From JBQTIP01 sp052388025 (GTDB lineage Bacteria; Actinomycetota; UBA4738; HRBIN12): a DNA stretch of 8,536 nucleotides. Made by a program: the position numbers and the translations under genes. Positions 5,764-8,536 of the stretch are shown here, piece after piece. Each line of letters starts with the position of its first letter. Position 1 is the stretch's first letter. The DNA lies in the NCBI GenBank assembly GCA_052388025.1, contig JBQTIP010000290.1, positions 1-8,536 of the forward strand, written 5' to 3'. The notes beneath the pieces are model-generated. The model had not been told where the DNA came from. It did not search any database and was given only the letters and a program-made list of their open reading frames with translations.

Positions 5764-6597
5764 ATGCCGAGATCGATGTGGAAGGGAGCCATCTCCTTCG
5801 GGCTCGTCACGATCCCCGTGTCCGTCTTCCCGGCCACCGAGGAGAAGTCGCTCAAGTTCAACCAGATCCACGAGCCGGACGGCGGCCGGATCCGCTACAA
5901 GCGCGTGTGCTCGATCGACGGCGAGGAAGTGCCGTTCGAAGAGATCGTCAAGGGCTATGAGGTCGACAAGGACCAGTACGTCCTGCTTACAGACGAGGAC
6001 TTCGACGCCGTGCCAGTCGAGTCGAGCCGGGCGATCGACATCCAGCAGTTCGTCGACCTCGAGGAGATCGACCCCATCCTCTACAAGAAGTCCTACTACC
6101 TCGTCCCGGAGGAGACCGGCGCGAAGGCCTATGCGTTGCTGCGCAAGGCGATGTCGAAGGACGGCAAGGTCGGAATCGCGAAGGTGTCGTTCCGCGACAA
6201 GGAGCACCTGGCTGCGCTCCGCTTCGTGGATAAGGTGTTCGTCCTCGAGACCATGTACTGGCCCGACGAGGTCCGCGATGCCGAGTTCGAGGGGCTTGAC
6301 CAGGACGCGAAGGTACGTGAGCAAGAGGTCGAGATGGCTCGGACCTTGATCGAGAACCTAACCGACCCGTGGGACCCGGGCCAATATACCGACGCCTATC
6401 GCGAGGCCCTGCTCCAGCTGGTGGAGAAGAAGATCGCCGGCGAGGAGATCGAGGTCATCGAGGAGGCCCCGACGGCGAAGGTCGTGGACCTGATGGAGGC
6501 GTTGAAGGCTTCGGTCGAGGCCGCCAAGCAGAAGGAGCCGGCGGCTGCGGGAAAGAAGAAGTCCGCGGCATCGCGGAGGAAGGCCGCCGCCGGCTGA
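5764..6597 (+). CDS. ku: Bacterial Ku, DNA end-binding protein
   Basis: A 277-residue bacterial Ku, about the usual length. As a homodimer ring it threads onto double-strand break ends, protects them and recruits LigD. The N-terminus WKGAISFGLVTIPV (6-19) is the family signature. The Ku core follows to about residue 230, including KRVC (46-49), VDLEEIDPILYKKSYYLVP (97-115) and MYWPDE (164-169). The conserved C-terminal segment VVDLMEALKASVEAA (240-254) matches the minimal region linked to LigD contact in other Ku proteins. After it comes a short Lys/Ala/Arg tail (AAGKKKSAASRRKAAAG), the kind of basic extension that in other actinobacterial Ku proteins adds DNA binding. The start is set by GGAGG at 5753-5757. 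A nearby ATG at 5759 is out of frame. It is divergent from ligD, forming a two-gene NHEJ module. Confidence 0.97.
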   Translation: MPRSMWKGAISFGLVTIPVSVFPATEEKSLKFNQIHEPDGGRIRYKRVCSIDGEEVPFEEIVKGYEVDKDQYVLLTDEDFDAVPVESSRAIDIQQFVDLEEIDPILYKKSYYLVPEETGAKAYALLRKAMSKDGKVGIAKVSFRDKEHLAALRFVDKVFVLETMYWPDEVRDAEFEGLDQDAKVREQEVEMARTLIENLTDPWDPGQYTDAYREALLQLVEKKIAGEEIEVIEEAPTAKVVDLMEALKASVEAAKQKEPAAAGKKKSAASRRKAAAG

Positions 6598-6602
6598 GAC
6601 CA

Positions 6603-6622
6603 GCCCCACACTCAGGCGGGGC
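6603..6622. terminator. Weak hairpin between the converging ku and hydrolase genes
   Basis: GCCCC (6603-6607) and GGGGC (6618-6622) form a five-pair stem with a ten-base loop in the 31-base gap between the two converging stop codons. It could work as a two-way terminator. No T-run follows in either direction and the loop is large, so support is weak. Confidence 0.25.
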
Positions 6623-6628
6623 CGCGCT

Positions 6629-7672
6629 TCAGTCGCTGCCGCCGTAGGCCTTCCTCGCCGCCCGGGCGAGCCAGGCGGCGATCATGCCGCCGACGACAAG
6701 TATCGCGATCGCCCCGAGCGCGATGGGCAGCGGCGCACCGTCTGAAGACCGCGGGGGTGCGTCGGCCCGCGGGGGGTTGGTCGGCGGGCCGACGGAGCCG
6801 GTCTCCGTCCCGCCGGACACGTCGGTCGATGAGGCCCGGTGCGTCCGAAGGAACTCGAGCGTCGACTCCCAGACCCGGTCCTGATAGGCCTCGGCATGGT
6901 CGTTACCCGGCACCGGTACCAGCTCGACCGGGACCCCCGCCTCGTCAAGCGCCGCCGCCATCACCTCGGCCTGCGAGAACGGAACCAGCTCGCTCGTGCC
7001 GTTGGCGATATACATGGGCGAGTCCGAAGCGTCGACGTACGTGATCGGGGAGGCCCGAGCAGCGATCTCCACGGAGGGGTTCGGGCCCAGGTAGCCGCTG
7101 AAGCGGCTGAAGTCGACGGCGAGGGTGAGGTCCATAGGGCCCGACCACGAGACCACGGCGCTCACGCGCGAGCCTCGGTCCAGGGGCCCGCTCCCAAGCG
7201 TTCCGAGCATGGCCGCGAGGTTCCCGCCCGCCGAGCCGCCGAGCGCCGCGATGTCGTCGGCAAGTACCCGGAGTCGCTCGGCGTTCCGCCTGATGTATTC
7301 CACCGCGGAACGCACGTCCTCAACCGCGGCCGGAAACGGGAACTCGGGCGCGAGACGGTAGTTCACGGTGAAGGCGGCGAAGCCCTGTTCGGCGAGGAAG
7401 AGCGCCTCGTCACCGAACCTCCCCTTGCCGCCGCTTGACCAGCCGCCGCCGTGGATCAGCAGCACGGCCGGGTGCGGGCCGCCGGCGGGCACGTAAGCGT
7501 CCATCAGGAGGGGGACGCCTGCGGGGAAGGCATACTCGATGTCTCGCGTGATGCTGATCTCTTGCGCCGATGCCGAAGTGGGTATCCCGAGCACTACGAG
7601 CGGGGCGAGCAGGAGGACGCCGGTCGTGATGACCAGCCCGACCGTCGGGCGCAGCCGAGATCGAGATCGCAT
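6629..7672 (-). CDS. Secreted alpha/beta-hydrolase (esterase/lipase type) with C-terminal membrane anchor
   Basis: A 347-residue hydrolase of the alpha/beta fold, most like the carboxylesterase/hormone-sensitive-lipase group. An N-terminal signal peptide has Arg-rich residues 1-9, a hydrophobic core at about 11-30 and a probable cleavage after ASA (34-36). Next come the oxyanion-hole motif HGGGW (74-78), NYRLAPE (104-110) and the nucleophile elbow GGSAG with Ser147. Candidates for the other triad residues are His259 in NDHAEAY and an acidic residue near Glu228 in NGTSELVPF, where Asp is usual. A Pro/Ser/Gly-rich linker (about 279-313) leads to one hydrophobic segment (about 315-335) and a basic tail RAARKAYGGSD, so the catalytic domain is probably tethered outside the cell. 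I chose ATG 7672 because GGGGGGAG (7682-7675) lies just upstream and the signal peptide begins properly; an ATG at 7735 would add 21 residues ahead of it. The substrate is unknown. Confidence 0.88.
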   Translation of the reverse strand: MRSRSRLRPTVGLVITTGVLLLAPLVVLGIPTSASAQEISITRDIEYAFPAGVPLLMDAYVPAGGPHPAVLLIHGGGWSSGGKGRFGDEALFLAEQGFAAFTVNYRLAPEFPFPAAVEDVRSAVEYIRRNAERLRVLADDIAALGGSAGGNLAAMLGTLGSGPLDRGSRVSAVVSWSGPMDLTLAVDFSRFSGYLGPNPSVEIAARASPITYVDASDSPMYIANGTSELVPFSQAEVMAAALDEAGVPVELVPVPGNDHAEAYQDRVWESTLEFLRTHRASSTDVSGGTETGSVGPPTNPPRADAPPRSSDGAPLPIALGAIAILVVGGMIAAWLARAARKAYGGSD

Positions 7673-7680
7673 GACTCCCC

Positions 7681-7709
7681 CCGAATGTACCGGCTGAATC
7701 AAGATTCGG
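7681..7709 (-). promoter_or_regulatory. Nested inverted repeats in the leader of the hydrolase gene
   Basis: CCGAAT (7681-7686) and ATTCGG (7704-7709) form a six-base inverted repeat. Inside the right part sits a second dyad, GAATC-AA-GATTC (7696-7707). The proximal arm overlaps the Shine-Dalgarno purines of the hydrolase (7675-7682). In RNA the outer stem could therefore hide part of the ribosome-binding site, and in DNA either dyad could be an operator. This is unproven. Confidence 0.3.
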
Positions 7710-7769
7710 CGCGAGGCTTCGGAGTGCCCGAGCACGCCGTGACCTGGGACTATGGGGAGAAATCCCGCC

Positions 7770-7798
7770 TTGGATACCTAGGTAAGTTGCCCTAAGCT
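7770..7798 (+). promoter_or_regulatory. Candidate promoter with embedded palindrome before the AMP-ligase gene
   Basis: TTGGAT (7770-7775) and TAAGCT (7793-7798) are spaced by 17 bases and could be weak -35 and -10 elements. A perfect ten-base palindrome TACCTAGGTA (7775-7784) lies between them, where a repressor would block RNA polymerase. The shared 191-base gap (7673-7863) also serves the divergent hydrolase gene. Confidence 0.33.
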
Positions 7799-7863
7799 CG
7801 GTGGGCGAACGTATGCGGTGCCCTCCCGCGGCTGTGCCACGGTTGGGCGGCTGGGAGAACCTG

Positions 7864-8536
7864 GTGAAGCAGGAACCTCACTCGAGGACGCTCGTCGAGG
7901 CGCTGGAAGGGGCCGAGTCGACCCGGGCGGAGCTGATCTTCCACCTGCGAGACGGGACGCAGCACCTGCCTGCCGTGCAGCTCCTCGAACAGGCACGGCG
8001 CGGGGCCGTGGCATTGGCGGGCTGGGGCGTGGAGCCCGGCGACGCAGTGGGCATCCTCGGGCCGAACCGTCCGGAGTGGGCGCGCTGGGCGTTCGCGGCG
8101 TGGGCCGCCGGAGCCGCGGTCGTCCCTCTTCCATACCATCTCCGCGTCCCCGACCCGGAGGCGTTCGCCCAGCAGGTTGGATCGCTCATCCGAGCAGCAG
8201 GCTGCAAGGTGGTGCTCGCGGATCCCCGTTTCTTCCCTTACTTCCCCCCCGGCCTGGGGGTTTCCTGGGACGCCGACCTCCCACGGTCCACGACTCCGGC
8301 CGGCCGGGAGCCCCGTCCGGAGGATCGGGCCGTCATCCAGTTCACGTCGGGCAGCACCGCATCTCCGAAGGGCGTGGTCCTCACCCACAGCGCGGTGCTC
8401 GCCGGGATCAGGAACTCCTTCGCGGCGGCAGGTAGCGACGCGGATCATGTCCAGATCTCGTGGCTTCCCTTCTTCCACGACTGGGGGCTGTTCGGCTATC
8501 TAGCGTGGTCGATGGTTGTGGGGACCGAGACCCACA
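7864..8536 (+). CDS. Acyl-CoA synthetase / fatty acyl-AMP ligase, N-terminal part (runs off window)
   Basis: The first 224 residues of an adenylate-forming enzyme, which activates a carboxylic acid with ATP to an acyl-AMP and usually passes it to CoA or an acyl carrier protein. Visible family features: the N-terminal Rossmann-like part with GVEPGDAVGILGPNRPEW (55-72) and an Ala-rich helix; the ATP-binding P-loop TSGSTASPKG (161-170), with Ser164 where many acyl-CoA synthetases have Thr; and WLPFFHDWGL (200-209). The last resembles the WLPxxHDMGL segment of fatty acyl-AMP ligases and related long-chain enzymes. The C-terminal domain and catalytic Lys are outside the window. GTG 7864 is preferred because GGGAG (7853-7857) lies six bases upstream. 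An in-frame ATG at 7813 would add 17 residues and has no good ribosome-binding site. A lipid-activating role is likely, but CoA versus carrier-protein use cannot be decided. Confidence 0.87.
   Translation, partial: MKQEPHSRTLVEALEGAESTRAELIFHLRDGTQHLPAVQLLEQARRGAVALAGWGVEPGDAVGILGPNRPEWARWAFAAWAAGAAVVPLPYHLRVPDPEAFAQQVGSLIRAAGCKVVLADPRFFPYFPPGLGVSWDADLPRSTTPAGREPRPEDRAVIQFTSGSTASPKGVVLTHSAVLAGIRNSFAAAGSDADHVQISWLPFFHDWGLFGYLAWSMVVGTETH

Noticed and set aside
4666..6324. 552-codon minus-strand open frame across ku and ligD
   Set aside because: Its first part is antisense to ku and its second part is ligD in the wrong frame. Both real genes have complete catalytic or structural motifs.
5759..6349. 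Out-of-frame ATG and open frame at the ku start
   Set aside because: The Ser/Arg-rich product is a shadow. The ATG at 5764 has the right distance to GGAGG and gives the Ku signature.
7673..7735. Earlier ATG (7735) for the hydrolase
   Set aside because: It would put 21 extra residues ahead of a well-formed signal peptide and ignores the strong ribosome-binding site just before 7672.
7818..8435. Plus-strand frame overlapping the AMP-ligase start
   Set aside because: Gly/Arg-rich shadow. The frame starting at 7864 carries the adenylation P-loop and the WLPFFHDWGL motif.
1..8536. Search for CRISPR, tRNA, insertion sequences or attachment sites
   Set aside because: I saw no spaced direct repeats, cloverleaf sequence, transposase motif or flanking repeats. 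Reading by eye could miss short or degraded examples.

Overview
This 8.5 kb window is GC-rich and gene-dense. Codons favour G or C at the third position, and the gene content points to an actinobacterium (Actinomycetota). The main pointers are a DUF5319-type protein, a LigD with the mycobacterial POL-PE-LIG domain order, a Ku with a basic Ala/Lys tail, multiple P450s, and a possible leaderless GTG start. The exact lineage cannot be read from the sequence. I see no tRNA, rRNA, CRISPR array, insertion sequence or phage gene.

Left part (1-3184, mostly + strand): the window opens inside the last 53 codons of a cytochrome P450. A 382-base gap follows, holding a possible small minus-strand membrane-protein gene and a weak promoter. 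A complete, closely related P450 comes next (546-1892), so the two form a tandem P450 pair. After a terminator-like hairpin comes a two-gene unit: a PIG-L/LmbE-type deacetylase (1947-2651) and, overlapping it by one base, a DUF5319-like protein with three CxxC pairs (2651-3184).

Middle part (3198-6597): a complete bacterial non-homologous end-joining module. ligD (minus strand, three catalytic domains in 819 residues) and ku (plus strand) are transcribed away from each other from a shared 106-base region. Ku would bind and bridge broken ends and recruit LigD, which fills or trims the ends and seals them. ligD converges on the DUF5319 gene with only 13 bases between the two stops.

Right part (6598-8536): a secreted, probably membrane-tethered alpha/beta-hydrolase on the minus strand converges on ku. 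It is divergent from an acyl-CoA synthetase or fatty acyl-AMP ligase on the plus strand that runs off the window. Their shared intergenic region contains several small palindromes that could be operators.

The genes belong to recognisable families and I do not find a convincing new system. The most worthwhile leads are the DUF5319-plus-zinc-ribbon protein coupled to a PIG-L deacetylase, the changed motif II in the LigD polymerase domain, the small antisense membrane ORF, and several regulatory palindromes.
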